Made by a program: the position numbers and the translations under genes. From Novosphingobium sp. AAP83 (GTDB taxonomy: Bacteria > Pseudomonadota > Alphaproteobacteria > Sphingomonadales > Sphingomonadaceae), in NCBI RefSeq assembly GCF_001295795.1, contig NZ_LJHY01000020.1:124001-188000 (forward strand): a stretch of 64,000 bases of DNA. Reading direction: 5' to 3'. Shown here in pieces: positions 8,670 to 17,047 of the stretch (the stretch's first letter is position 1; each line of letters opens with the position of its first letter). The notes under the pieces were generated by a model that saw nothing but the letters and a program-made list of their open reading frames with translations, was not told the DNA's origin and searched no databases.

Positions 8670-9728
8670 ATGCGCACCATAATCGCCGCCACAGCATCGC
8701 TCCTCGTCATCGCTTCTGCCACCCCATCAGCAGCGATCGACCGGGCGGCGATTACGCGCATCGATGCCGGGCACATTGCCATCGAATGGAGCGATGCTGA
8801 TCCGGTTACCATCTCGGCCTCAAGCGATCCGGCTGGTGCAGATGCGGCGGCCGAGGTGATTGCCAAGGCGGACCGGTCCCGCCGGATCGTATTGGCCGCG
8901 ACCGCAGGGCAACGCCGTTATTACACTCTGCGCGATGGCGGTGATGGTTCGGTGCGGCGCGTGGCAGAGCGGGTTCTGCCGCTAGAGCAAGGATCGAACT
9001 TCCGCGATGTCGGTGGTTATGCCGGTGCGGATGGCAAGCAGGTTGTGTGGGGGCGGATATTCCGTTCCGGCGCGATGCCACTGCTGACCGAGGCCGATTA
9101 CGCGACACTGGCCAATCTCAAGATCGTCACGATTGTCGATCTGCGCTCCACCGATGAACGGATGATTGCGCCAACGATGCTCGATGATCGGACCGATGCG
9201 ACGTTCATCAGCAACGATTATTCGCTCAAGCCCCTGATGGCTGGGCTTGGCAAGAATGGCGGCGAATATATGTATTCGGGCATGGGGCTGATGATCAGTC
9301 CGCAGTTGAAAGCGATTTTTCGCTCTTTGATCAAGGCGGAAGGGCCGGTTCTTTACAATTGCTCTGCGGGGCAGGACCGCACGGGCATTGCTACGGCTCT
9401 GGTACTCAGCGCTTTGGGCGTTGATCGCAAGACCATCCTTGAGGACTATCATCTCTCCACAGAACTGCGCCGCCCGCAGTTTGAAATGCCTGCGCTTGAT
9501 CCCGCAGACTGGCCGGGCAATCCGATTGTGCCCTACTATGTCGCATCGCTGAAAAAGCCCGGCGGGCCAAAGGCAGAGCCGCTTTACACAGCAAAGGGCG
9601 CATCGCATCTGGCGCAACTGTTCGAAGTGATTGATCGCGATTATGGCAGTGTAGAAGTCTATCTCGCCAAAGAACTGGGCGTGACGAAGGCGGAAATTTC
9701 GCGTTTGCGGGCGCTCTACCTGAATTGA
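8670..9728 (+). CDS. Secreted tyrosine-type protein phosphatase (Y_phosphatase3 family)
   Basis: A 352-residue protein with a signal peptide (RTIIAATASLLVIASATPSAA). After an N-terminal beta-rich domain of about 100 residues comes the NFRDVGGY motif typical of this family, the VDLRSTDER general-acid region, and the catalytic P-loop at Cys231 (CSAGQDRTG, CX5R with Arg237). The family contains tyrosine, dual-specificity and phosphoinositide phosphatases. Because it is exported, it probably acts on phosphate esters in the periplasm. It follows the TonB receptor by 23 bases in the same direction and is probably cotranscribed. Confidence 0.88.
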   Translation: MRTIIAATASLLVIASATPSAAIDRAAITRIDAGHIAIEWSDADPVTISASSDPAGADAAAEVIAKADRSRRIVLAATAGQRRYYTLRDGGDGSVRRVAERVLPLEQGSNFRDVGGYAGADGKQVVWGRIFRSGAMPLLTEADYATLANLKIVTIVDLRSTDERMIAPTMLDDRTDATFISNDYSLKPLMAGLGKNGGEYMYSGMGLMISPQLKAIFRSLIKAEGPVLYNCSAGQDRTGIATALVLSALGVDRKTILEDYHLSTELRRPQFEMPALDPADWPGNPIVPYYVASLKKPGGPKAEPLYTAKGASHLAQLFEVIDRDYGSVEVYLAKELGVTKAEISRLRALYLN

Positions 9729-10052
9729 TGCGGCGTCCTTGCCTGTTTGCGATGGCGCTCTTGCCGCCAGAAGGTTAGACGCAAGGAGCGGCTGGGGCGT
9801 CCGTCCACTTGATCTGAGGGCAGACCGCTGGCTTGCAAGTAGTGCGGATCAATACAGCGCGCGGGGCGCGGTGTTGGCATCTGGTGTTGGACATTTTCGC
9901 TCCAACAATGTTCTGCGCAATCCGATAAACCCGAGAGCCGCAAAAATTCCCCTCAAACAATCCGTTGCCTTGCTCTTGCCGTGCTGGCGGCAAAGCGCAA
10001 CCACTTCAAAGCTATCGACACAAAGTTTCCCTGAAGCGAGGGACAATCAAGG
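9729..10052. other. Non-coding or decayed interval
   Basis: No reading frame here has convincing family similarity, codon structure or ribosome binding site. The interval lies directly before a response-regulator remnant and is likely decayed sequence. Confidence 0.4.
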
Positions 10053-10211
10053 ATGAGATCGTTCGCCTTCCCGTTCGCATTCAGCGCCGGCTACGATCAA
10101 TCCAATATACTGCCAGAAAATCTCGCGGGCAGCGAGATCATCGCAAAGCCGTATCGCATCGAAGAGCTTGCCTATCGGCTGCGCGAGATGATGATGCAAG
10201 AGCGTCTGTAG
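10053..10211 (+). pseudogene. Remnant of a response-regulator receiver domain (C-terminal third)
   Basis: A 52-codon frame reading FSAGYDQSNILPENL...IIAKPYRIEELAYRLREMM. This matches the last third of a receiver domain: the beta4-alpha4 GYD region, the beta5 strand with the conserved KP(Y/F) lysine-proline, and the alpha5 helix. The phospho-acceptor Asp and the whole first part are missing, and an in-frame stop lies just upstream at 10032. The closest type is the receiver at the end of hybrid histidine kinases. I read it as the surviving tail of a deleted two-component gene. Confidence 0.6.
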
Positions 10212-10808
10212 TGAGTTCAGCGGCGGATTAATGATCAAAGTAACGTGTTGGTCTGCGCACAATGCGGGCTCTACAACGGATGAATTTTTCGACAAAAAAC
10301 TTCGGGGGTCATGGCCGGTCTCCGTCAACACCAGTCTTCTGTAAACTTTCCGATGGTCTGCGAATGGAGGTTTCTGTCGCAACCAGCAGTTCGCGGATCG
10401 AGGCTCTAATAGCGGGAATTGGCTGACTGCCGACACCCCTTTGAAGTTATCGGGAATGGCGTGCTGCTAAAGTCGATTGCCCGTAACCCGGCATTCTAAA
10501 GACGGCCCGCCAACACATATCCCATTGTCCAGATCCATCCGTCGGCTAGATCTTGGTGCGCCCGCATGAAAGCGAAGGGCACTCAAATCATTGGGAAATC
10601 TTGGTGCATAGGGCTGCGTAAGCCACAAAATGCACCCAAATGGCGGAGAATAGCGAGAGACCGAAGAGGCAGCTGTCGACCGATCTAGCGGTTCAGATGC
10701 AATGCCGGGAACGTCGGTCTACGCCAATACCGGCCCCTGATTGAGAGCTTTTGGCACTTGAGGCACTTTTCTGCGGCGCATGCGACGAAAGCTTGAGTAT
10801 AACCCCTG
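10212..10808. other. Long intergenic region with no gene seen
   Basis: About 600 bases without a supportable reading frame, RNA gene or terminator. It may contain further eroded sequence from the same lost locus as the receiver remnant. Confidence 0.4.
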
Positions 10809-10826
10809 CAAATGCGAACGCATTTG
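10809..10826. promoter_or_regulatory. Palindrome upstream of the TetR gene, candidate autoregulatory operator
   Basis: An inverted repeat with perfect 8-base arms, CAAATGCG and CGCATTTG, separated by AA. It lies about 30 bases before the likely TetR start. TetR proteins usually bind such palindromes in their own promoters. The function is inferred from position and symmetry only. Confidence 0.45.
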
Positions 10827-10856
10827 AACACACAATGCCCGGGCCTGCGAAAACCA

Positions 10857-11567
10857 ATGTCAGATTCAATCCAGTTTGCGCACCAGAATGCTGTCCCCGC
10901 GGACGATAAATCAACCCGCCCCAGCCTCTCATCTCCAGGAGCTTCGGCTAAGCGTCATGCTGCAACGGCGCGATGTGATGCCATGGTTGAACATGCCCGC
11001 GCACAGATCATGGCCGTCGGCGTAGATCGCTTCAACATCAACGAGGTCTTGCGGCAAGCAGGCGGATCCAAAGCCACGCTGGTCAAGTATTTTGGTGATC
11101 GAACCGGACTGATTGCCGCAGCGATCGGAGCCGAAGCGCGATCGGCCATGGCGGAGTTGGGATTTGGTACAGCGATTCCGCTCTCTATGCCGCTCGCAGA
11201 GGCACTCCAGCGCGTGCTTTGCGGCGTTTTGCAGTTTTATCTGCAACCCGGAGCCTTGTCGCTTTATCGCGCTGTAGTTGGCTCAGCCAGCAGTGACCCT
11301 CGCGGAGCCGCCGGATTTTATCATGAAGGCCATGCCGTCGTCGTCAGCTCGATTGCTCAGATTCTCGAGAATCGCAAAGGCCGGGACGTTCGCAGGAATA
11401 TCGATAGCCTCGATGTTGCTGATCAGCTTGTTCACGCCATCCGCGCCGGATTGTACGAGCGCGCACTTATCGGACTGGATTCGCCCTCCACCGACGACGC
11501 AGCAATAAAATGTAGAATATCAGCAACGCTGGCGCTGGTTTTACCCGGATTGGCAATACACGGCTAA
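10857..11567 (+). CDS. TetR-family transcriptional regulator
   Basis: A 236-residue protein if started at the ATG at 10857 (MSDSIQ); an upstream in-frame ATG at 10812 falls inside the palindrome and is less likely. Residues about 45-90 form the TetR helix-turn-helix, with FNINEVLRQAGGSKATLVKYFGDRTGLIAAAI matching the TetR pattern in which the recognition helix is followed by the YF..K/R..L signature. The C-terminal half is helical and probably binds a ligand. It precedes the Rieske oxygenase and TonB receptor in the same direction, suggesting it controls this cassette. Confidence 0.85.
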   Translation: MSDSIQFAHQNAVPADDKSTRPSLSSPGASAKRHAATARCDAMVEHARAQIMAVGVDRFNINEVLRQAGGSKATLVKYFGDRTGLIAAAIGAEARSAMAELGFGTAIPLSMPLAEALQRVLCGVLQFYLQPGALSLYRAVVGSASSDPRGAAGFYHEGHAVVVSSIAQILENRKGRDVRRNIDSLDVADQLVHAIRAGLYERALIGLDSPSTDDAAIKCRISATLALVLPGLAIHG

Positions 11568-11593
11568 CTTGACCTGCCTGACACCCCCATATA

Positions 11594-11608
11594 TGTACCT
11601 TGGGTACA
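11594..11608. promoter_or_regulatory. Perfect inverted repeat before the Rieske oxygenase, candidate operator
   Basis: TGTACC and GGTACA arms around a 3-base spacer, 21 bases before the start codon. The short spacing from an A/G-rich Shine-Dalgarno would let a bound repressor block transcription. It does not resemble the palindrome at 10809, so the TetR protein may bind only one of the two. Confidence 0.45.
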
Positions 11609-11629
11609 CAAATAGGGGGAAGAGGATCA

Positions 11630-12658
11630 ATGACCTGGTTGCAGTGCGCTTGGTATATGGCGGGATGGGCTGATGAAGTCGGTCAAGCCGGTCTTTCACG
11701 CCGCATTACGGACAAGCTGATATTTTTTTACCGCCTCGCTGATGGCAAGGTCGCGGCAATTCTGGATCGTTGCCCACACCGGTTCGCGCCCTTATCTAAG
11801 GGCACACGCGATGGTGACAATGTTGTTTGTGGGTATCACGGCCTGACGTTTTCGCCTGAAGGTCGGTGTGTACATAATCCTTTTGGCGAACGTATCCCCG
11901 CAGGGGCCGATATTCCTATTTTCGACGTTGCCGAAAAAGATGGCATTGTCTGGCTGTGGGGTGGCGTTGCCGGAACCTCAGATCCGGCTCTCCTCCCTGA
12001 TTTCAGCTTCATCCCCAACACACCGTACAGCCGTTCCGTACGCGGCTACACGCTCCTGCATGCAAATTACGAATATGGGACCGACAACCTGCTTGATCTT
12101 TCCCATATCGAATTTGTCCATAAGGGCACTTTTGCAGGCCAAGGTGTCATTTTTGCCGGAGACCATTCTGTAAAGACAGATGGCGATACTCTGCATTCCA
12201 ACTGGTGGATGCCGGATATTGCGCCTCCATCTGTGGCGCAAGCCATGTTCCCGCCCGAAGCCAAAGTCGATCATTGGCTCGATATGCGGTGGAATGCCCC
12301 GGCAACCATGCGGTTGAACATTGGCGTAACGCCGCATGGGGCTGATCGTCAGGCCGGATTTGAAGTGCCGCAAGCGCACATCCTGACCCCGGCGGACGAA
12401 CATTCCAGCCACTACTTCTGGTCGTCCACGCGCTTTCACGATCTCGAGAACCCCGAAGCAGATGCCATGCTTCTGACGCTCTTCGGCGACGCCTTCGATG
12501 TCGAAGACAAGCCGATGATTGAGGCCGCTTACAACAACGTAAAGGGCAAAGACTTCTGGAAAGAAAAACCCGTCTCGCTCGGTATCGATCAAGGCGGGAC
12601 ACGCGCCCGGCGTGTTTTGGAGCGATTGATTGCTCAGGAGAATAATGCCGAGGCCTGA
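11630..12658 (+). CDS. Rieske non-heme iron oxygenase, alpha subunit (VanA-like)
   Basis: A 342-residue enzyme; ATG at 11630 chosen because GGGGAAGAGG lies just before it. The Rieske [2Fe-2S] ligands are Cys48, His50, Cys67 and His70 (CPH...CGYH). The mononuclear iron site shows Asp156-x2-His159-x4-His164 in NLLDLSHIEFVH, with the bridging Asp in place. The size matches the single-component-type oxygenases such as vanillate and dicamba O-demethylases. It would hydroxylate or demethylate an aromatic or steroid-like substrate using electrons from a reductase, not encoded nearby. The TonB receptor 34 bases downstream may import the substrate. Confidence 0.9.
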   Translation: MTWLQCAWYMAGWADEVGQAGLSRRITDKLIFFYRLADGKVAAILDRCPHRFAPLSKGTRDGDNVVCGYHGLTFSPEGRCVHNPFGERIPAGADIPIFDVAEKDGIVWLWGGVAGTSDPALLPDFSFIPNTPYSRSVRGYTLLHANYEYGTDNLLDLSHIEFVHKGTFAGQGVIFAGDHSVKTDGDTLHSNWWMPDIAPPSVAQAMFPPEAKVDHWLDMRWNAPATMRLNIGVTPHGADRQAGFEVPQAHILTPADEHSSHYFWSSTRFHDLENPEADAMLLTLFGDAFDVEDKPMIEAAYNNVKGKDFWKEKPVSLGIDQGGTRARRVLERLIAQENNAEA

Positions 12659-12692
12659 AAGCCTCAAAGCCATAACTGGGAGAGGATAAACG

Positions 12693-15005
12693 ATGTCAAA
12701 ACTGTTGCTAACAAGCTCCGTAATCGTATTGGCGGTTACGGCCACCCCTGCTGTTGCCCAAAATGTTGCGCAATCAGCCTCATCCGCGCAAACTGAAGAT
12801 ACAAGCAGTGAACTCAATGCTATTGTCGTCACAGCACGCCTTCGTCAGGAATCCTTGACCGAAGTGCCGATCGCGGTTTCTGTAGCTACCGCTGAACAGC
12901 TCGCACGCGACCAGATATACACCCTGAGCGATCTCAGCCGCATCACGCCGACACTCGAAGTCAGCGCCAGTTTCGGTGGCAACATTAATGGCGGTGCGGG
13001 CATCCGCGGAATTCGTACGCAAGCCTTCAACCCCAGCGTTTCGCCCTCGGTCGCACTCGTCGTCGATCAGGCGGCTGCCGGTAACGTCACATTCCCGATC
13101 CTGCATGATGTCGCACAGGTGGAAGTGTTGCGCGGTCCACAAGGAACGCTATTCGGCCAAGGTGCATCTGCGGGCGTGGTCAGCGTCACCACAAGAGCGC
13201 CCAAGCTTGGTGAGGTTCAGGCCAACTTCAATGTCGACTATGCCGATGACGGTACGGCCGGTTCCGAGAATACCGAAATCGTCATGCGCGGCGGGCTTAA
13301 CGTGCCGCTGGGCACCAATGCCGCGCTGCGGGTGGCCGGGTTCTACCGGCAGGAAGTGGGCCTGCGCACCAACACCTTCCTCAACCTGGATGACAACCGG
13401 CGCGAATATGCCATTCGCGGGCGGCTGCGGTTCGAGCCTACTGACCGGCTGACGATCGATCTCATCGCCGACTATGGCAAGACAATCGAAGATGGCGTCA
13501 GCTTTTTCTCGCCGACCCTTGCGCCGCGCAGCACCGCGCCTACCGATGAACCGGGAGTGACCCTCGGCCAGGCTTCGCTTGCCGATCTCGCCGCATGTGG
13601 CGTTACGCGTGACCGGATCACGCCCCGCGGGCGGTTTTATTGCGAAGATGTCCAATCAGAGGAAAACAGCGCTGCACTCAGCCTGACAGCGGTGATCGGC
13701 TACAAGCTTTCCGACCGGCTCTCTGTCACTTCGGTATCGTCGTATCGTGATCTCAGGATCGACGTTTTCGGGCGCAATTTTTCGACGCGCGCTTTTGGAC
13801 TTTCCGCACGCAATGAAAACCTGCAGGAAAACTACGACCAATTCAGCCAGGAACTGCGCTTCGCTTACGAGGGCAATGGCTTCGACGTGATTTTCGGCGG
13901 GTTCCTGAACCAATTCAGCTCGGCCCAGACCCCGCTCAACCCCGCGCTGCCCTTTGGCGTGACTGCACCGGGACAGCGGGTTGGCTTCAGCGTCTGCACT
14001 GGCGATGGCGGATTCTGTGTGGTTCCGGTCACCTTCGTGTCCGAAACGTCCGACAACCGTACTCTGGCCGGCTTTGCCGACGTGACGGTGGACCTGTCGG
14101 AACAGATTGAGGCGTTCGGCGGTCTGCGCATTACATCGTACAAGAACGACAGCACGTACGGCCTGAACAGTGTCACGCCTTCTGCATTCGGCAACATCAG
14201 CGAAAGCAACCTGTCGGGGCGTATTGGCTTCAGTTACAAGCCCAATTCCGATCTCAATATCTACACGTCCTATTCGCGCGGATACAAACCGTCGGCGCTT
14301 GGCTTTCCGGGCCAGCCTGGCGCGCCCTTCATTCCGCTCAATCCCGAAGAAAATTCGGCCTTCGAAATCGGTGCCAAAGGTAACCTAGGCGGGCTGCAAC
14401 TGGCCGGTAACGTGTTCTACATGAATGTTGCGAATTTCCAGGGGCAGGAAAGCATCCTTGTCGGCGGTGAATTGATTTCGCAAATCCGTAACATAGGAGA
14501 CATCGAATCCTACGGGTTTGAAGTGAGCGCGTTTGGCCAGTTGACCGAACGACTGTCGGTCAACGCCGGCTATCAGTTCAACCACGCAGTCTATCCGGAA
14601 GGCTTCATAGGCGACGACGGATCGGACCTCAGCCGTGAACAGCTGCTCAGCGCGCCGCGCCACAAATTCGTGCTCTCGGCCGACTACGTCCAGCCGATCA
14701 ACGACAGGACCGAGGCATTTTTCAACACCAACATCATTTACAAAAGTGCCATCCGGCTCTCGAATCAGGATACCAACCGGTTCGTGTTTCCTGCTGGCGA
14801 GACGATCAACCTGCGCCTTGGTGTCAGGAATGTCGATGAACGCTGGACGGCTTCGCTGTTCGTGCGAAACCTTACCCAGAATCGCGAGCCGGCTTCCTAC
14901 CTGCCAATCACTTTTGGCGGCCAGGATGATATCAGCGCGCGCGGCCGACCTGTTTCAGGCCTTACGACACGGGTCGTCGGCGCCTCTGTCGGTTTCGATT
15001 TCTGA
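12693..15005 (+). CDS. TonB-dependent receptor, probably partner of the Rieske oxygenase
   Basis: A 770-residue outer membrane receptor. The signal peptide ends at AVAQ, a TonB box is seen at NAIVVTAR, and the plug has VEVLRGPQGTLFGQGASAGVVSVTTRAP (residues 145-175), the classic siderophore-receptor-like plug end. The barrel closes with an aromatic terminus (GFDF). This subfamily is widespread in sphingomonads for uptake of aromatic and other hydrophobic compounds as well as siderophores. The close spacing after the oxygenase gene suggests a shared transcript and uptake of the oxygenase substrate, by inference. Confidence 0.92.
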   Translation: MSKLLLTSSVIVLAVTATPAVAQNVAQSASSAQTEDTSSELNAIVVTARLRQESLTEVPIAVSVATAEQLARDQIYTLSDLSRITPTLEVSASFGGNINGGAGIRGIRTQAFNPSVSPSVALVVDQAAAGNVTFPILHDVAQVEVLRGPQGTLFGQGASAGVVSVTTRAPKLGEVQANFNVDYADDGTAGSENTEIVMRGGLNVPLGTNAALRVAGFYRQEVGLRTNTFLNLDDNRREYAIRGRLRFEPTDRLTIDLIADYGKTIEDGVSFFSPTLAPRSTAPTDEPGVTLGQASLADLAACGVTRDRITPRGRFYCEDVQSEENSAALSLTAVIGYKLSDRLSVTSVSSYRDLRIDVFGRNFSTRAFGLSARNENLQENYDQFSQELRFAYEGNGFDVIFGGFLNQFSSAQTPLNPALPFGVTAPGQRVGFSVCTGDGGFCVVPVTFVSETSDNRTLAGFADVTVDLSEQIEAFGGLRITSYKNDSTYGLNSVTPSAFGNISESNLSGRIGFSYKPNSDLNIYTSYSRGYKPSALGFPGQPGAPFIPLNPEENSAFEIGAKGNLGGLQLAGNVFYMNVANFQGQESILVGGELISQIRNIGDIESYGFEVSAFGQLTERLSVNAGYQFNHAVYPEGFIGDDGSDLSREQLLSAPRHKFVLSADYVQPINDRTEAFFNTNIIYKSAIRLSNQDTNRFVFPAGETINLRLGVRNVDERWTASLFVRNLTQNREPASYLPITFGGQDDISARGRPVSGLTTRVVGASVGFDF

Positions 15006-15431
15006 CCGGGCGAAAGTTTCGGAGGCTAACCAATAGCGCGTGAGTTTCGAGCCGCCGCCCTCATAGCCTTGGGGGTGCGCGGTTCGAAACTGGTGACCGA
15101 CCGCCACTATCATCGGTTCTGGCAAATACAGCTCCCTGACAACCGATCAGGTCTCACTTTCGCATTTCGGTTTCAGAAAGCGGAACTTGAATAGCCGCCA
15201 TTCGCAAAGCCAGCATAAAGTAGTGTCAGCTGCTGGCATTTTACGACGTTCCGAGATCAACCCGCAAATGGCGGAAAAGTCCCAATATTTGCCTTTCACT
15301 GTCCGATAGTTGCACCGAGATCTATCGCCTCGACGCTCACGCGAGGACGTTAGAAGCTGCAAATTTTTACGATGCCCAGCATATGGGGGTCGGGCAATAA
15401 TGGAAGCGGCTGAATTTTAAAGTTTTTAAAA
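15006..15431. other. Intergenic region, one imperfect hairpin
   Basis: No gene recognised in 425 bases. A nearly perfect inverted repeat (13-base arms, one mismatch) spans 15043 to 15091 and could form a hairpin after the receptor gene, but it has no T-run, so I do not call it a terminator. Confidence 0.4.
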
Positions 15432-15508
15432 TGGTGCGCCCGGCAGGACTCGAACCTGCTGCCTCAAGATTAGAAGTCTCGCGCTCTATCCAGATGAGCT
15501 ACGGGCGC
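15432..15508 (-). tRNA. tRNA-Arg (anticodon UCU)
   Basis: Read on the minus strand this is a 77-base cloverleaf: 7-base acceptor stem GCGCCCG/CGGGCGC, D-arm with AGCTCA..GGATAGAGC, anticodon loop CTTCTAA with anticodon TCT, a five-base variable loop, T-arm GGTTCGAGTCC and an encoded CCA end. It reads AGA codons, rare in this GC-rich genome. It is convergent with nothing and divergent from the queuosine transporter gene. Confidence 0.97.
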
Positions 15509-15567
15509 ACGCGGATTTCCCTTAAGCATGCTTTTCGTTGGCTGCAAACCACGTTAGCAAGGGAGTC

Positions 15568-16287
15568 ATGAACGATCCCCAAATTTCGCGTATCGACGGA
15601 GTCGACAGCGCCCGCCGCCATTTCCGGTATTTCGACTATGTGATGGCCGCATTTGTGGCGATCTTGCTGCTGTCGAACCTGATCGGCGCGGCCAAACTGG
15701 CGCAAGTCGGCGGGTTCACATTCGGGGCGGGTATTCTGTTTTTCCCGGTTTCCTATGTGATTGGCGATGTGTTGACCGAGGTTTACGGCTATTCCAACGC
15801 ACGGCGGTGTGTCTGGATGGGCTTTTTTGCGCTGATCTTCATGGCCTTCATGAGCTTCATCGTGGTCGCCATGCCGCCCGCGCCGGGCTGGGAGGGCCAA
15901 GCCGCATATGAAAGCGTGTTCGGATCGACTTGGCGGATTGTGCTGGCCTCGGTAACCGCATTCTGGGCGGGCGAATTCGTCAATTCGTTCGTCCTTGCCA
16001 AAATGAAAATTTTGACGGCGGGCAAGCATCTGTGGTCGCGCACCATTGGCTCAACCGTGTTCGGGCAGGCGATTGATAGCTTGATCTTCTATCCCGTTGC
16101 CTTTCTTGGCATTTGGACGACAGATCAGGTCTTGACCGTGATGGCCACCAACTGGCTGATGAAAGTGGTGTGGGAAGCGGCGCTCACGCCGGTTACCTAT
16201 GCCGTCGTCGGCTGGCTGAAGAAACGCGAAGGCACCGAGGTTTTCGATACCGGCACCGACTTCTCGCCCTTTGCCAAGGCTGGCTGA
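15568..16287 (+). CDS. Queuosine precursor transporter (YhhQ/VUT family)
   Basis: A 239-residue integral membrane protein. I chose the ATG at 15568, preceded by an AAGGGAG ribosome binding site. About six hydrophobic helices are visible, and the motifs FPVSYVIGDVLTEVYGYSNARR and FGQAIDSLIFYPVAF are diagnostic of the family formerly called DUF165, whose E. coli member YhhQ takes up queuine precursors (preQ0/preQ1). It would provide deazaguanine for tRNA modification. It stands alone next to tRNA-Arg. Confidence 0.9.
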   Translation: MNDPQISRIDGVDSARRHFRYFDYVMAAFVAILLLSNLIGAAKLAQVGGFTFGAGILFFPVSYVIGDVLTEVYGYSNARRCVWMGFFALIFMAFMSFIVVAMPPAPGWEGQAAYESVFGSTWRIVLASVTAFWAGEFVNSFVLAKMKILTAGKHLWSRTIGSTVFGQAIDSLIFYPVAFLGIWTTDQVLTVMATNWLMKVVWEAALTPVTYAVVGWLKKREGTEVFDTGTDFSPFAKAG

Positions 16288-16301
16288 ACCAAGCCGTCCA
16301 A

Positions 16302-16324
16302 GCCCCGCCGTTATCGGGCGGGGC
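16302..16324. terminator. Hairpin between convergent transporter and PspC genes
   Basis: Perfect 8-base GC stem (GCCCCGCC / GGCGGGGC) with a 7-base loop, placed between converging reading frames. No U-run follows on either strand, so it may be a weak or Rho-assisted terminator. Confidence 0.5.
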
Positions 16325-16348
16325 CAAGGGGCAGGGCAGGCAGAAGCA

Positions 16349-16573
16349 TCAATCCGCGATGAGGCCGATCAACAGGTAAACGATAATCGCCGAACCAAAA
16401 CCGAGGATTGCGGCAAGGCCGAAAGCGACCCGCACCAGCGTCGTATCGATGCCGAAATAATTGGCGATCCCGGCGCAAACGCCCATGATTTTGCCACGGG
16501 TTTTATCGAGCCGAAAACCGCGTGTTTTTTCCATGGGGCGCACCGCCGAATCATCAAAACGAAGCTGTGACAT
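16349..16573 (-). CDS. PspC-domain envelope stress protein
   Basis: A 74-residue protein in which nearly the whole length is the PspC domain: RLDKTRGKIMGVCAGIANYFGIDTTLVRVAFGL followed by a hydrophobic helix (AIIVYLLIGLIA). PspC proteins are inner-membrane sensors of envelope stress in enterobacteria; the small stand-alone forms in alphaproteobacteria have no pspA beside them, as here. Its ATG overlaps the stop of a short upstream reading frame in a TGATG arrangement, indicating translational coupling. Confidence 0.88.
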   Translation of the reverse strand: MSQLRFDDSAVRPMEKTRGFRLDKTRGKIMGVCAGIANYFGIDTTLVRVAFGLAAILGFGSAIIVYLLIGLIAD

Positions 16574-16701
16574 CAGATCATCTCCTGCATGGCGGCGGGG
16601 GTGCCGGTTGGGGGTGGGGTGTGGACCGTGCCGGTAATAAGGGCGAGGCTAAGCGCAAATGCGGTGGCGGCAGCGGTGAGGCGTTGGGCGATGGTCGTCA
16701 T
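16573..16701 (-). CDS. Small secreted or membrane peptide coupled to PspC
   Basis: A 42-codon frame ending in TGATG, where the last two bases form part of the PspC start. The N-terminus (TTIAQRLTAAATAFALSLALITGTV) looks like a signal peptide or single membrane helix, and the tail is Pro/Thr-rich. Its placement as the first gene of a coupled pair, not homology, supports it being real. The role is unknown, perhaps only to bring ribosomes to pspC. Confidence 0.55.
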   Translation of the reverse strand: MTTIAQRLTAAATAFALSLALITGTVHTPPPTGTPAAMQEMI

Positions 16702-17047
16702 GGGAAATGTCCTTGTGTCTGGATTGGTTTGAATGTGTTTTGAGGCCGATTGGCTCTTGCCCCGTTCATTGCACAGGCCGTGCCAAACTGTGGAAATGGC
16801 GCAAATTGGGCGTTTTCGGTTTTTCGGATCAAAAAATGCAGGTGCACAAATGCCGATTATTAGTGAAATTTACCAAAGGTTGGTTTGAAAAATATGCATG
16901 TCGGCATCATCGTCGATTGCGGCTTGCAAATTGCCGGAATCACGCGTAGTTGGCGCTCATCCCGACATTGTGAAAGCAAGGTCAGGCTGGAACCAGATGG
17001 TCCCGGCTCGGCACCGCTTTTGCCTTTGATCGGCCACTGGAGATTGC
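16702..17047. other. Divergent promoter region before rimP
   Basis: About 345 bases between the PspC pair and rimP. It must contain the promoter of the rimP-infB operon, but I cannot point to convincing -35 and -10 boxes, and no RNA gene is recognised. Confidence 0.4.

Noticed and set aside
9849..10046. PEP-CTERM-like tail on the minus strand
   Set aside because: The AALGFIGLRR stretch lacks the PEP motif and any protein in front of it.
15432..15508. tRNA-Arg as an integration site
   Set aside because: No integrase gene nearby and no duplicate of the tRNA 3' end noticed in the flanks.
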